A DNA stretch of 51,153 nucleotides from Pseudomonadota bacterium. Lineage in GTDB: Bacteria > Pseudomonadota > Gammaproteobacteria > Burkholderiales > Thiobacillaceae. Shown piece by piece: positions 33,652 through 44,358 of this stretch. Made by a program: the position numbers and the translations under genes. Numbering within the stretch: position 1 is the stretch's first letter; each line of letters starts with the position of its first letter. The stretch is taken from contig JAJZRE010000010.1 of NCBI GenBank assembly GCA_021802945.1, positions 1 to 51,153 of the forward strand, written 5' to 3'. Below the pieces are notes generated by a model, which saw only the letters and a program-made list of their open reading frames with translations, was not told the DNA's origin and did no database searches.

Positions 33652-33697
33652 GAATCGTTTAGTGTTGTTGTTTCATGGGCTTGGCGCGAGGATGGTG

Positions 33698-33717
33698 ACC
33701 CGGACGAAGCGCCGGGT
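33698..33717. promoter_or_regulatory. Dyad, candidate enhancer site for the sigma-54 activator
   Basis: ACCCGG (33698-33703) and CCGGGT (33712-33717) are inverted with 8 bases between. The centre is about 80 bases upstream of the predicted transcript start, the usual range for an NtrC-type upstream activating sequence. It lies just after the activator gene's stop. No T tract follows on the minus strand, so it is a poor terminator. Confidence 0.5.
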
Positions 33718-33728
33718 GGCTCATATCG

Positions 33729-35087
33729 CTACAGGTCTGTATCAGAATCGGCCAGAGCGGGAAGGTCCATTTCCTGGAGCTTGCGACGCAGTGTGGAGCG
33801 GCTGATATCAAGCCGCCGGGCGGCCGCCACCTGGTTGCCCTGGCAGGCATCGAGCGTTTCCCGAATGTAGTCCGCTTCCATCTCGGCGAGGGACTTCCGC
33901 TTGTCCGCGGAAGGCTTGGGCGCATGCATGGAAATGGCCACTTCGCCCGCATCCAGTACCGGTCCTGCGTAAAGGGCGAAGCTTCGCTCGATGACGTTTT
34001 TGAGTTCCCGGACATTGCCCGGCCAGTCGTAGTCCAGCAGCTTCTGCTTGGCTGCCGGGCTCAGGCCCAGGTCGCCGTTCTTCAGCCTTTGCCGTTCCAT
34101 GTCCAGGAAATGTTCCGCCAGAGGCAGGATGTCTTCCTGCCGTTCCCGCAGGGGGGGGATGTCGATGGGCAGGACGTCCAGGCGGAACAGCAGGTCGCTG
34201 CGGAAGCTGCCCTCCGTTGCCATCTGCTCCAGGTCCCGGTTGGTGGCCGCGATAATCCGCACATCCACCTTGACCGCCGTTTCGCTGCCCACGGGCCGGA
34301 CCTCGCCTTCCTGGAGCACCCGCAGCAGCTTGGCTTGCAGGCGGGGACTGATGTCGCCGATCTCGTCCAGGAACAGGGTTCCGCCATGCGCCTGCTGAAA
34401 CAGTCCCTTGCGGTTGCTGGTGGCGCTGGTGAAGGAGCCCTTGATATGTCCGAAAAGCTCGGAGTCCAGCAGGTCTTCGGGCAACGTGCAGCAGTTGATG
34501 GCGACGAAAGGGCCTTCGCTGCGGTTGCTGACGCTGTGGATGGCACCTGCGAGGATTTCCTTGCCGGTGCCGGTCTCCCCGGTGATCAGCACGGGAAGTT
34601 CCCGTTCCCGAATCCGTTCCACAATTTCGAGGATCTTGGCCATGCGCGGGCTGCGCGCGACGATGTGGCCAAGCTGGCTGCGCCCGAGCAGCTCGCCGCG
34701 CAGGCGGGTGACTTCTTCCCGCAGGGAATTGCGCTCCAGCACCTTGCGGATACGCAGCAGCAGCTCGTCCGGGTTGATGGGTTTGGTCAGGTAATCGTAG
34801 GCGCCCAGGCGCATGGCCTCGACTGCGGATTCGATCGAGGCGTAGGCGGTCATCATGATGCTTTCCGCCGGGTAGGCGCTTTCCCTGAGATAAGCCAGCA
34901 GGTCAAGGCCGTTTTCCGGGCCGATACGCATGTCGGTGATCACCAGGTCCACGATATGCCGGTCCAGATGAGCCCGGGCTTCCTCCAGAGTCGAGGCCTC
35001 CAGGGCTGCGTGGCCGTCGCCCTTGAGCAGCAGCCCCAGGGTCTTCCGGATGGAGAATTCGTCGTCAACAATCAGGATGGTCGCCAT
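33729..35087 (-). CDS. Sigma-54-dependent response regulator (NtrC family) of the sulfur cluster
   Basis: A 452-residue protein: a receiver domain with phospho-acceptor Asp52 (LVITDMRIGPENG), an AAA+ domain with Walker A GETGTGK (170-176), Walker B GGTLFLDEIGD and the arginine-finger region DLLFRLDVLPI, and a Fis-type helix-turn-helix at the end (NQVAAARRLDISRSTLRRKL). The loop that contacts sigma-54, normally GAFTGA, reads GSFTSA (217-222). It is the third gene of the sensor operon, 2 bases after the kinase gene, and the sigma-54 promoter of the sulfur operon lies right behind it. Confidence 0.95.
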   Translation of the reverse strand: MATILIVDDEFSIRKTLGLLLKGDGHAALEASTLEEARAHLDRHIVDLVITDMRIGPENGLDLLAYLRESAYPAESIMMTAYASIESAVEAMRLGAYDYLTKPINPDELLLRIRKVLERNSLREEVTRLRGELLGRSQLGHIVARSPRMAKILEIVERIRERELPVLITGETGTGKEILAGAIHSVSNRSEGPFVAINCCTLPEDLLDSELFGHIKGSFTSATSNRKGLFQQAHGGTLFLDEIGDISPRLQAKLLRVLQEGEVRPVGSETAVKVDVRIIAATNRDLEQMATEGSFRSDLLFRLDVLPIDIPPLRERQEDILPLAEHFLDMERQRLKNGDLGLSPAAKQKLLDYDWPGNVRELKNVIERSFALYAGPVLDAGEVAISMHAPKPSADKRKSLAEMEADYIRETLDACQGNQVAAARRLDISRSTLRRKLQEMDLPALADSDTDL

Positions 35088-35089
35088 GC

Positions 35090-36553
35090 TTATCCGCCAC
35101 TGTCCAGTTCAAAACTGATCTCGCTGCCTATCCCCAGTTCGCTTGAAACCGAAAGCTGGGAGCGGTGCTGGATCAGAATCCGTTGCACGATCGCCAGGCC
35201 CAGGCCGGTGCCGTCCCGGCGCCCGGTGACGAAAGGCTTGGTCATTTCCTTGATGAAATCCGGTTTTATGCCGCAGCCGGTGTCGGCCACGGTAACGACG
35301 ATCTTGTCGCCCCGGCGGGCGGTGCGAAGGGACAGCAGGCCGCCGTCACCCATGGCCTGCACCGCATTCAGGACCAGGTTCCACACGACTTGCCGCATGT
35401 GGTCGTGGTCGAACACCGCCAGCCGGGCGCCCGGTGGGCACGCCACGGCCACGCGGATGTTTTTTTCCTGGGGCAGGTCCTGGCGAAGCATGCCTGCGAC
35501 TTCTTCGATCAGTGCCGCCAGATTGCCTCGTGCCGGCTGGGACTCGCGAATCTTGGCGAAGTCGAGGAAGTCGCTGAGGATGCGATTCAGTCGGTGGGAT
35601 TCGCTGTTCAGGATGCTGATGACCTGGGACCGCTCGTCCCCGTGGAGGGCGTCGCCGCTCAGCAGGTTGACCGAATTGATCACCGCCGACAAGGGGTTGC
35701 GGATTTCGTGGGCGATGCTGGCGGACATCTCACCCACGCAGGCCAGGCGTTCCGCCTGGGTGCGCTGGCGATGCTCCCGCAGGGCTTCCTCCGATGCGTG
35801 TCTGAGGGACGCCACCATGTTGTTGAAGGCGATGGCCAGCATGCCAATTTCATCCCGTGACGTGATGGGCAACTGGACATCCAGATCCCCTTTGCCGATC
35901 TTGGCGGTGGCTTCCACCATGCCGCGCAGCTTCCGCGTGGTGGCCAGCGAGAGCGCCCAGGCGGCGAAGCTGCCGACTACCAGGGCGAGCAATATGAAGA
36001 AGATGCCGTCCCGCCAGGTCTTGTGCATGGCCGAGTCCATGCGGTACGTGGACAGCCCGAGGGTGACCGTGCCCACCACCTGGCCTGCGATCCGGATGTC
36101 CTCCCGCAGGTCCAGGGTGGGGTCGCCCGACGCGAGCGGAAACCTGTCGGAGTGGCTGACGCGCGGAGGGCGGCGCTTGCCGAGCCGGTCGGGCGTGGTG
36201 GTGCCGAGGATGTAGCCGCGCGAATCGGAGATTTCGCAGAAAGCCACGTCGGGCTGGCGTTCCACCTTCTGGATGATCTCCGCCAGGGCGCCAAGGTCTT
36301 CGGTAAGCAGCGCATTGGTGGAGGCCACGGCGGTCATGGAGATCAGGGCATGGCCACGGTTGAGCAGTTCCTGCTCGATCCGGTCGGCTTGCTCCCGGAC
36401 CGCTGCCGCCGCAAAGATGCCCATCAGTACAACATGTACCAGGGCCACCGACAGGATCAGACGGAAGCGCAGGGTTTGGAGCGGCGCAGTACGCAACGGC
36501 ACGGCGCCGGCAGTCGGCGTAGCAAGGGCGGTCTTGGCGGCTGCGGCAGTCAT
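35090..36553 (-). CDS. Membrane sensor histidine kinase of the sulfur cluster
   Basis: A 487-residue protein with two membrane helices (about 31-51 and 183-204) enclosing a periplasmic domain of about 130 residues, then HAMP, HisKA with His282 (MSASIAHEIRNPLSAV) and HATPase (NLVLNAVQAM, VADTGCGI, GTGLGLAIV). It is the usual partner of an NtrC-type regulator. Its ATG overlaps the stop of the PhnD-like gene (ATGA), so the binding protein and the kinase are made together, which suggests that the binding protein presents the ligand to the periplasmic domain. Confidence 0.94.
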   Translation of the reverse strand: MTAAAAKTALATPTAGAVPLRTAPLQTLRFRLILSVALVHVVLMGIFAAAAVREQADRIEQELLNRGHALISMTAVASTNALLTEDLGALAEIIQKVERQPDVAFCEISDSRGYILGTTTPDRLGKRRPPRVSHSDRFPLASGDPTLDLREDIRIAGQVVGTVTLGLSTYRMDSAMHKTWRDGIFFILLALVVGSFAAWALSLATTRKLRGMVEATAKIGKGDLDVQLPITSRDEIGMLAIAFNNMVASLRHASEEALREHRQRTQAERLACVGEMSASIAHEIRNPLSAVINSVNLLSGDALHGDERSQVISILNSESHRLNRILSDFLDFAKIRESQPARGNLAALIEEVAGMLRQDLPQEKNIRVAVACPPGARLAVFDHDHMRQVVWNLVLNAVQAMGDGGLLSLRTARRGDKIVVTVADTGCGIKPDFIKEMTKPFVTGRRDGTGLGLAIVQRILIQHRSQLSVSSELGIGSEISFELDSGG

Positions 36554-37410
36554 TCGCCGACGCCGTCGTATTGCCGGTCATTGGCGGCTACAAATCCCTG
36601 GGGCAGCGCCATGCCTTTAAGAATGGCGCGGCCGCGAGGCGTCGTGCCCAGTTCCGTGAGCACCTCCACGATGGCCTTCGTGTCGGCAGGGGGCATGTCG
36701 TTGCGCACGGCAATGGGCATCTGCGGCTCCGGCGGAGTTTCGGCAATCACCCGCAAATCGTCCCGCACTTCTCCGGGCATGGAGCGAAGGGAAGGCTTCC
36801 ATGTGCCTGCCACGTCCACCAGGCCGGAATACAGGGCCATCAGGACTGAATCCTGGGACCCGAAGTATTTGACCTGGAAGGCGCGGTCCACGTCGATGCC
36901 AAGCCGGGTGAGATAGCGCCGGGTCATGACCGTGGCCGCGTAAGCGCCCGGATCAGGAAAGCCGATGCGGAGGCGGGGTGGAAGCTGTGCCGGGTCCATG
37001 TCCTTCAGCCGACTGTCCCGGCGTACAACGAGAATGCCCGTGAAGGGCTCTCCCGCCACCTTGGCCACCACGTGATAGCCATCCGCCTTGGCCCGGGAGA
37101 AAAGGAGAGGATTAAGGTAGACGATGTCGAAGTTCCTGTCCGCGACACGGGCCATGAAGGTGGAAAAGCTCGGGGCCGTGACGAACTGCACCGGCCGTCC
37201 GAGGCGCTCGCTCAAGGCCTGGGTCAAGGGAAGGAACATGACGGCCAGTTTATTCGGGCTTTGAAGGGGCAGGACGCCGAATCGGTAAGCGCCCTGATCC
37301 GCCATCGCCGGCAAAGTGCCGGCGGATGCGGCCAGCAGCGACAGAGCCAGGCGGACTATTGTGCCGGCCAGCCCGGAAGGGGGAAAAAGGAGACGACTGC
37401 GCTTGCCCAT
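36550..37410 (-). CDS. PhnD-like periplasmic binding protein, probable input sensor
   Basis: A 286-residue protein with a signal peptide (IVRLALSLLAASAGTLPAMA) and the fold of phosphate/phosphonate-type ABC binding proteins (YRFGVLPLQSPNKLAVMFLP, FDIVYLNPLLFSRA, GILVVRRDS, RIGFPDPGAYAATVM, VDVAGTWKPS). No ABC permease or ATPase gene is nearby, and it is translationally coupled to the kinase. It is therefore best read as a ligand-binding sensor accessory of the two-component system, perhaps for a sulfur oxyanion. ATG 37410 is chosen; TTG 37419 and GTG 37413 are possible. Confidence 0.85.
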   Translation of the reverse strand: MGKRSRLLFPPSGLAGTIVRLALSLLAASAGTLPAMADQGAYRFGVLPLQSPNKLAVMFLPLTQALSERLGRPVQFVTAPSFSTFMARVADRNFDIVYLNPLLFSRAKADGYHVVAKVAGEPFTGILVVRRDSRLKDMDPAQLPPRLRIGFPDPGAYAATVMTRRYLTRLGIDVDRAFQVKYFGSQDSVLMALYSGLVDVAGTWKPSLRSMPGEVRDDLRVIAETPPEPQMPIAVRNDMPPADTKAIVEVLTELGTTPRGRAILKGMALPQGFVAANDRQYDGVGE

Positions 37411-37505
37411 CACGACCAATGGTATCCGAGTGGTGCCAGCACGTTAACCCTTCCACCTTCTTGCGCACAGGCAGCCACGCGGGAGCCGGCATCCAGGGAC
37501 GGCCC

Positions 37506-40232
37506 TTAGTGGGCGCGTTCCCAATTGGGTCCGATACCCACCTCGGCCCTGAGCGGTACTTCGAGCTGTGCGACGTTGCACATGAGCGCGGCGAGCGCTT
37601 CCTTGATACCGGGGAGTTCGCCTTCCGGCACTTCGAGCACCAGTTCGTCATGCACCTGCATCACCAGCCTGGTTTGCAGGCTGTGTCTGTCGAGATGATC
37701 CTGCACGGCGATCATCGCCAGCTTGATGAGGTCGGCGGCGGTGCCCTGCATCGGCGCGTTGATCGCGGCCCGCTCGGCGCCCTGGCGGCGCTGCGGATTC
37801 TTCGCGTTGATCTCCGGCAGGTAGAGCCGGCGGCCGAACACGGTCTCGACGTAGCCCTGGCTGCGCGCCGCCTCGCGCGTGCGCTGCATGTAGTCGGCCA
37901 CGCCGGGATAGCGCGCGAAGTAGCGGTCGATCCAGGCCTGCGCGGCGGCGCGTTCGAGGTTGAGCTGGCTCGCCAGGCCGAACGCCGACATGCCGTAGAT
38001 GAGTCCGAAGTTGATGACCTTGGCCATGCGCCGCTGATCGCTGTTCACGTCGGCCAGCGGCACGCCGAACACTTCGGCGGCGGTCGCGGTGTGGATGTCG
38101 CGGTTCTCGGCGAAGGCGGTCAGCAGGCCGGCGTCGCCCGAGAGGTGCGCCATGATGCGCAGCTCGATCTGCGAATAGTCGGCCGACACCAGCACGTGCC
38201 CGGGCGGGGCGATGAAGGCCTCGCGGATGCGGCGGCCCTCGGCGGTGCGTGCGGGGATGTTCTGCAGGTTGGGGTCGGAACTCGCCAGCCGCCCGGTCAC
38301 CGCGGTGGCCTGAGAATAGCTGGTGTGCACGCGCCCGGTGGCCGGGTTGATCATCTGCGGCAGCTTGTCGGTGTAGGTCGACTTCAGCTTGGCCATGCCG
38401 CGGTAGTCGAGAATCGCCCGCGCGATGGGATGGTCGAGCGCGAGCTGTTCCAGCGTTTCCTCGTCGGTGGACGGCGCGCCGCTCGGGGTCTTCTTGACGA
38501 CCGGCAGGCCTTTCTGCGCGAACAGGATGTCGCCGATCTGCTTGGGCGAGCCGAGATTGAACGGCTGGCCGGCCTCCTGGTAGGCGCGCTGTTCGAGCTC
38601 CAGCATCTTGCGGCCGAGTTCGCCGCTTTGCACCGCCAGCAGATTCCGGTCGATCAGCACGCCGGCGCGCTCCATGCGGAACAGGATCCCGGCCACCGGC
38701 AGCTCGATGTCGCGATACACGAAGCCCAGCTTGTCCGACGCGGCGATCCGCGGCGCCAGCGCATCGCGCACGCGCAGCGTGACGTCGGCATCCTCGGCCG
38801 CGTATTCGCTGGCGCGCTCGATCGCGACCTGTTCGAAGCCGATGCGGGCCGCGCCCTTGCCGGTGACGTCGTCGTAGCTGATCGTGGCGAGGCCCAGGTG
38901 GCGCGACGCCAGGTTGCCGAGCTCGTGCGGCTGGTGCGCTTCGAGCACGTAGGACTGCAGCAGCGTGTCGTCGACGACGCCGCCGAGCGCGATGCCGGCG
39001 TTGGCGAACACGTGGCGGTCGTACTTGAGGTGCTGGCCGACGATCTTCGGCTCGCGGCTTTCCAGCAGCGGCTTCAGCTTCGCCAGCACGGCGTCGCGAT
39101 CCAGCTGCGCGGGCGCGCCGGCATAGTGATGCGCCAGCGGCAGGTAGGCGGCTTCGCCGTGGGCGGTGGCGAACGAGATGCCCACCAGTTCGGCCTGCAT
39201 GGCGTTGAGGCTGGTGGTTTCGGTGTCGAGCGCGAAGGCCGGTGCCGCGTTCAGTTTGGCGATCCAGGCGTCGAGCTGGGCTTCGTCGAGGATCGTCGCG
39301 TAATGCGCGCGGTGGCCGCCGCTGCAATCCTGCTCGGGCGCGTCGGGGCTCGCCGTCGCGGCGGCGTCGAGCTCGCGCAGCCAGGTGCGGAATTCGTAGC
39401 GCTCGAACAGCGGCCGCAGCACGTCGGCGTCGCGCGGCTTCAGCACGAGGTTGTCGAAATCGAAGGGCAGCGCCACGTCGGTCTTGATGGTGATCAGCAC
39501 GCGCGCTTGCGGCAGCCAGTCGCGGGCGGCGCGCAGGTTGTCGCCGACCACGCCCTTGATCTCGTCGGCGTGCGCCAGCAGGTTGTCGAGGGTGCCGTAT
39601 TCGGTCAGCCATTTGACCGCGGTCTTCGGCCCGCATTTGGCGACGCCCGGGACGTTGTCGACCGCGTCGCCGACCAGCGTGAGGTAGTCGACGATGCGCT
39701 CGGGCGGCACGCCGAACTTGGCGGCCACGCCTGCCGGGTCGAGCGTTTCCTCGCTCATGGTGTTGACCAGCGTCACATGGCCGTCGACCAGCTGCGCCAT
39801 GTCCTTGTCGCCGGTGGAGACGATGCTGCGGATGCCTTTCTGCGCGGCATGCCGCACCAGCGTGCCGATCACGTCGTCGGCCTCGACGCCGTCGATGACG
39901 ACGAGCGGCCAGCCTTCGGCGCGGATCGCCTCAAACAGCGGTTCGATCTGGCTGCGCAGATCGTCCGGCATCGGCGGGCGGTGGGCCTTGTAGTCGGGAT
40001 AGAGGTCGTCGCGGAAGGTCCTGCCCTTCGCGTCGAACACGCAGGCGATATAATCGGCCGCATGGTCCTTCCGCAGCCTGTGCAGCATGGAGAGCACGCC
40101 CTTGATCGCATTGGTCGGCTCGCCGGCCGAATTGCGCAGGTCGGGCAGCGCATGGAATGCGCGATACAGGTAGGACGAGCCGTCCACCAATAACAGGATT
40201 TTTCTGGGCTGGCTTACATTAGAATCGTTCAC
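37506..40232 (-). CDS. polA: DNA polymerase I
   Basis: A 908-residue protein with all three domains: 5' nuclease (LLLVDGSSYLYRAFHALPDL, VSTGDKDMAQLV), 3'-5' exonuclease with intact acidic motif (FALDTETTSLNAMQAE) and polymerase (SADYSQIELRIMAHLSGD, INFGLIYGMSAFGLA, LVMQVHDELVLEVPE). It fills gaps in repair and processes Okazaki fragments. GTG 40232 is the likely start because conserved sequence begins at once and no ATG is available; the longer frame to 40301 runs into the divergent gene. Only 13 bases separate it from that gene's ATG. Confidence 0.96.
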   Translation of the reverse strand: MNDSNVSQPRKILLLVDGSSYLYRAFHALPDLRNSAGEPTNAIKGVLSMLHRLRKDHAADYIACVFDAKGRTFRDDLYPDYKAHRPPMPDDLRSQIEPLFEAIRAEGWPLVVIDGVEADDVIGTLVRHAAQKGIRSIVSTGDKDMAQLVDGHVTLVNTMSEETLDPAGVAAKFGVPPERIVDYLTLVGDAVDNVPGVAKCGPKTAVKWLTEYGTLDNLLAHADEIKGVVGDNLRAARDWLPQARVLITIKTDVALPFDFDNLVLKPRDADVLRPLFERYEFRTWLRELDAAATASPDAPEQDCSGGHRAHYATILDEAQLDAWIAKLNAAPAFALDTETTSLNAMQAELVGISFATAHGEAAYLPLAHHYAGAPAQLDRDAVLAKLKPLLESREPKIVGQHLKYDRHVFANAGIALGGVVDDTLLQSYVLEAHQPHELGNLASRHLGLATISYDDVTGKGAARIGFEQVAIERASEYAAEDADVTLRVRDALAPRIAASDKLGFVYRDIELPVAGILFRMERAGVLIDRNLLAVQSGELGRKMLELEQRAYQEAGQPFNLGSPKQIGDILFAQKGLPVVKKTPSGAPSTDEETLEQLALDHPIARAILDYRGMAKLKSTYTDKLPQMINPATGRVHTSYSQATAVTGRLASSDPNLQNIPARTAEGRRIREAFIAPPGHVLVSADYSQIELRIMAHLSGDAGLLTAFAENRDIHTATAAEVFGVPLADVNSDQRRMAKVINFGLIYGMSAFGLASQLNLERAAAQAWIDRYFARYPGVADYMQRTREAARSQGYVETVFGRRLYLPEINAKNPQRRQGAERAAINAPMQGTAADLIKLAMIAVQDHLDRHSLQTRLVMQVHDELVLEVPEGELPGIKEALAALMCNVAQLEVPLRAEVGIGPNWERAH

Positions 40233-40245
40233 GAGGCGCTCGAAA

Positions 40246-40974
40246 ATGCACTTGGATAAATTGCCTGCCACCGCCGACCCGGGGCGCACCGCCGAGATCA
40301 ACTACTCGGCACGCGAGTCATGGCGGATGCTGGGAATTATGGCAGAGTTCGTCGAGGCGACCGAACGGCTGGCATCCATCCGGCCGGCCGTGTCGATTTT
40401 CGGCAGCGCGCGCACGCCGCCCGACCATGCGTACTACATGCTGACCGAAATCATCGCGCGCAAGCTGTCGGATGCCGGCTTCTCGGTCGTGTCCGGCGGC
40501 GGCCCCGGCATCATGGAAGCGGCCAACAAGGGCGCGTATTTCGGCAAGTCGCCGAGCGTCGGCCTCAACATCCAGCTGCCGCACGAACAGTCATCCAATG
40601 CCTACCAGGACATCAGCCAGACCTTCCAGCACTTCTTCGCGCGCAAGGTCATGTTCGTCAAATTCGCCGCCGCCTACGTCGTCATGCCGGGCGGCTTCGG
40701 CACGCTGGACGAACTGTTCGAGGCGCTGACCCTGGTGCAGACCGGGAAGATCGCCGGCATCCCCATCATCCTGGTCGGCTCGAAGTTCTGGGCGGGGCTG
40801 GCCGAGTGGGCGAAGGACAGGCTGGTCACCGAGGGCATGATTTCGCCTGAGGACGTTGATCTGTTGCGTATCATCGACACGCCGGAAGAGGTGGTCGAGG
40901 CCATCTTCAGCCATTATGAGAAACGCGGCTTCATGCCCTCGCTGGCCGAGCGCGAAATCCAGCTCAATCTTTGA
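40246..40974 (+). CDS. LOG-family protein (TIGR00730 type)
   Basis: A 242-residue Rossmann-like protein with SIFGSARTPPD, SVVSGGGPGIMEAANKGAY and VVMPGGFGTLDELFEALTL, the signatures of the LOG/lysine-decarboxylase-like family. Members with the PGGxGTxxE motif are nucleoside-5'-monophosphate phosphoribohydrolases (LOG, PpnN); this longer form has unclear substrate. It is cytoplasmic. The gene is divergent from polA with 13 bases between starts, so its promoter must lie within the polA coding region. Confidence 0.88.
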   Translation: MHLDKLPATADPGRTAEINYSARESWRMLGIMAEFVEATERLASIRPAVSIFGSARTPPDHAYYMLTEIIARKLSDAGFSVVSGGGPGIMEAANKGAYFGKSPSVGLNIQLPHEQSSNAYQDISQTFQHFFARKVMFVKFAAAYVVMPGGFGTLDELFEALTLVQTGKIAGIPIILVGSKFWAGLAEWAKDRLVTEGMISPEDVDLLRIIDTPEEVVEAIFSHYEKRGFMPSLAEREIQLNL

Positions 40975-41031
40975 GTTTTCGGGCATCCTTCATCTAAGCC
41001 AACCCTAAACCGCCATACTCTGGAGCCTGTC

Positions 41032-41358
41032 ATGCGCTATCCCGTTTTGTTGTTGACCGTGTTGTTGAGCGGTCTCGCCGTCGCCGCCAGCCCGTCCGAT
41101 CAGCCGCCCGGGCTGACCCCGGTCCCGGATGGCCCGCCGGGCCCCGGCGACGCGCCGCCCGTGACGATCAAGCCGAACAGCCAGAGGGGGCGCGTGATTG
41201 AATACCGCGCTCACGGCAAGCTCTACATGCTGAAAGTCATCCCCAGGGTCGGCAAGCCGTATTACCTGATCGACGAGAAGGGCGACGGCCAGTTTGCCCG
41301 CCAGGACAGCCTCGATTCCGGGATGCGGCCGCCGATGTGGGTGATCAAGGAGTGGTGA
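41032..41358 (+). CDS. DUF2782-type small exported protein
   Basis: A 108-residue protein with a signal peptide (RYPVLLLTVLLSGLAVA) and a Pro/Gly-rich linker, then a compact domain (GRVIEYRAHGKLYMLKVIPRVGKPYYLIDEKGDG) ending PPMWVIKEW. It resembles the DUF2782 family found near polA in betaproteobacteria; this family match is from memory of the pattern and has no known function. It should be periplasmic. It lies 57 bases downstream of the LOG-family gene. Confidence 0.7.
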   Translation: MRYPVLLLTVLLSGLAVAASPSDQPPGLTPVPDGPPGPGDAPPVTIKPNSQRGRVIEYRAHGKLYMLKVIPRVGKPYYLIDEKGDGQFARQDSLDSGMRPPMWVIKEW

Positions 41359-41405
41359 TCACGGCGTGCTGAATCTTTGCATGCGCGTCGGTTAAAATCG
41401 GCCGC

Positions 41406-42160
41406 ATGAATACTGCTTCCAATCAAGACGTCCCGCGCAAGGTCGCGGCCAGCCAGGGTTTCCAGTGGGTGGTCGCGGGCTTTCGCCTCTATCGCAGGAA
41501 TCCCCTGTTGTTGTCGGCCGCATTCGGCCTGCTGTTCGGCGTGGTGATGGCGCTCGGCCTGATCCCGGTCGTGGGCGGCTCGCTGTCGGATCTGGCCTCG
41601 CCTCTGATGGTGGCCGGCTTCATGGCGGCGTATCGCGCCCTCGACGCGGGCCGCGAACTCGAACTGCCGCATTTCCTGGCCGGCGTGCGCGGGCCGCTGA
41701 TCCCGCTGATGACCGTCGGGGCGGTGCAGTTGCTGGGCGCGCTGGTGATCGGCCAGATCATGCTCGCCATGGGCTTCGATCCGCAGGCGGTGATGGAGAC
41801 GGCAAGAAGTGGCAAAGCCACACCGGCCGAGATGCAGGCGTTGATGAACCAGTCCCTGCCCGCGGTGCTCGCCGGGATGGCGCTGTTCACTCCGCTGATC
41901 ATGGCGACCTGGTTCGCGCCGGCGCTGATCCTGTTCGGCGGCGCCCGTCCGGCCACCGCGCTGGGCGTGAGCCTCAAGGCCGTCGCCAGGAACTGGGCGG
42001 CGATGCTGACGAACAGCCTTGCGCTCGGCCTGCTGCTGTTCATCGCCGCGCTGGTGCCGATGCTGCTGGGCCTGCTGGTGGCGATGCCGGTGCTGTTCGG
42101 CTCGCTGTATGCCTCGTATCAGGCAATCTTCGCGGTGTGGAAAGACGACGCCGCGCCCGC

Positions 42161-42185
<25 letters not shown>
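41406..42185 (+). CDS. BPSS1780-type polytopic membrane protein
   Basis: A 259-residue membrane protein with about six helices; recognisable parts are ASQGFQWVVAGFRLYRRNPLL at the start, IPLMTVGAVQLLGALVIGQIM, and LLFIAALVPMLLGLLVAMPVLFG near the end. It matches the pattern of the BPSS1780 membrane-protein family of betaproteobacteria, whose function is unknown. The last 25 bases overlap the 3' end of the convergent helicase gene. The 47-base gap upstream shows no strong terminator. Confidence 0.75.
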
Positions 42186-44311
<2,126 letters not shown>

Positions 44312-44358
44312 ACAAGGGTAAAATCGGGCGGTCAATCGCAGATTATAAAGGGCTACCC

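Noticed and set aside
33645-33657. Extension of the first YeeE/YedE gene upstream to 33640
   Set aside because: The extension would cross the sigma-54 promoter and predicted transcript start and adds a cysteine-rich leader with no family match.
37419-37447. Possible sigma-70 promoter (TTAACG, 17 bases, TACCAT on the minus strand) before the PhnD-like gene
   Set aside because: It would start transcription within about two bases of the chosen ATG, giving a leaderless message; both hexamers match only 4 of 6 bases. Not listed as a feature.
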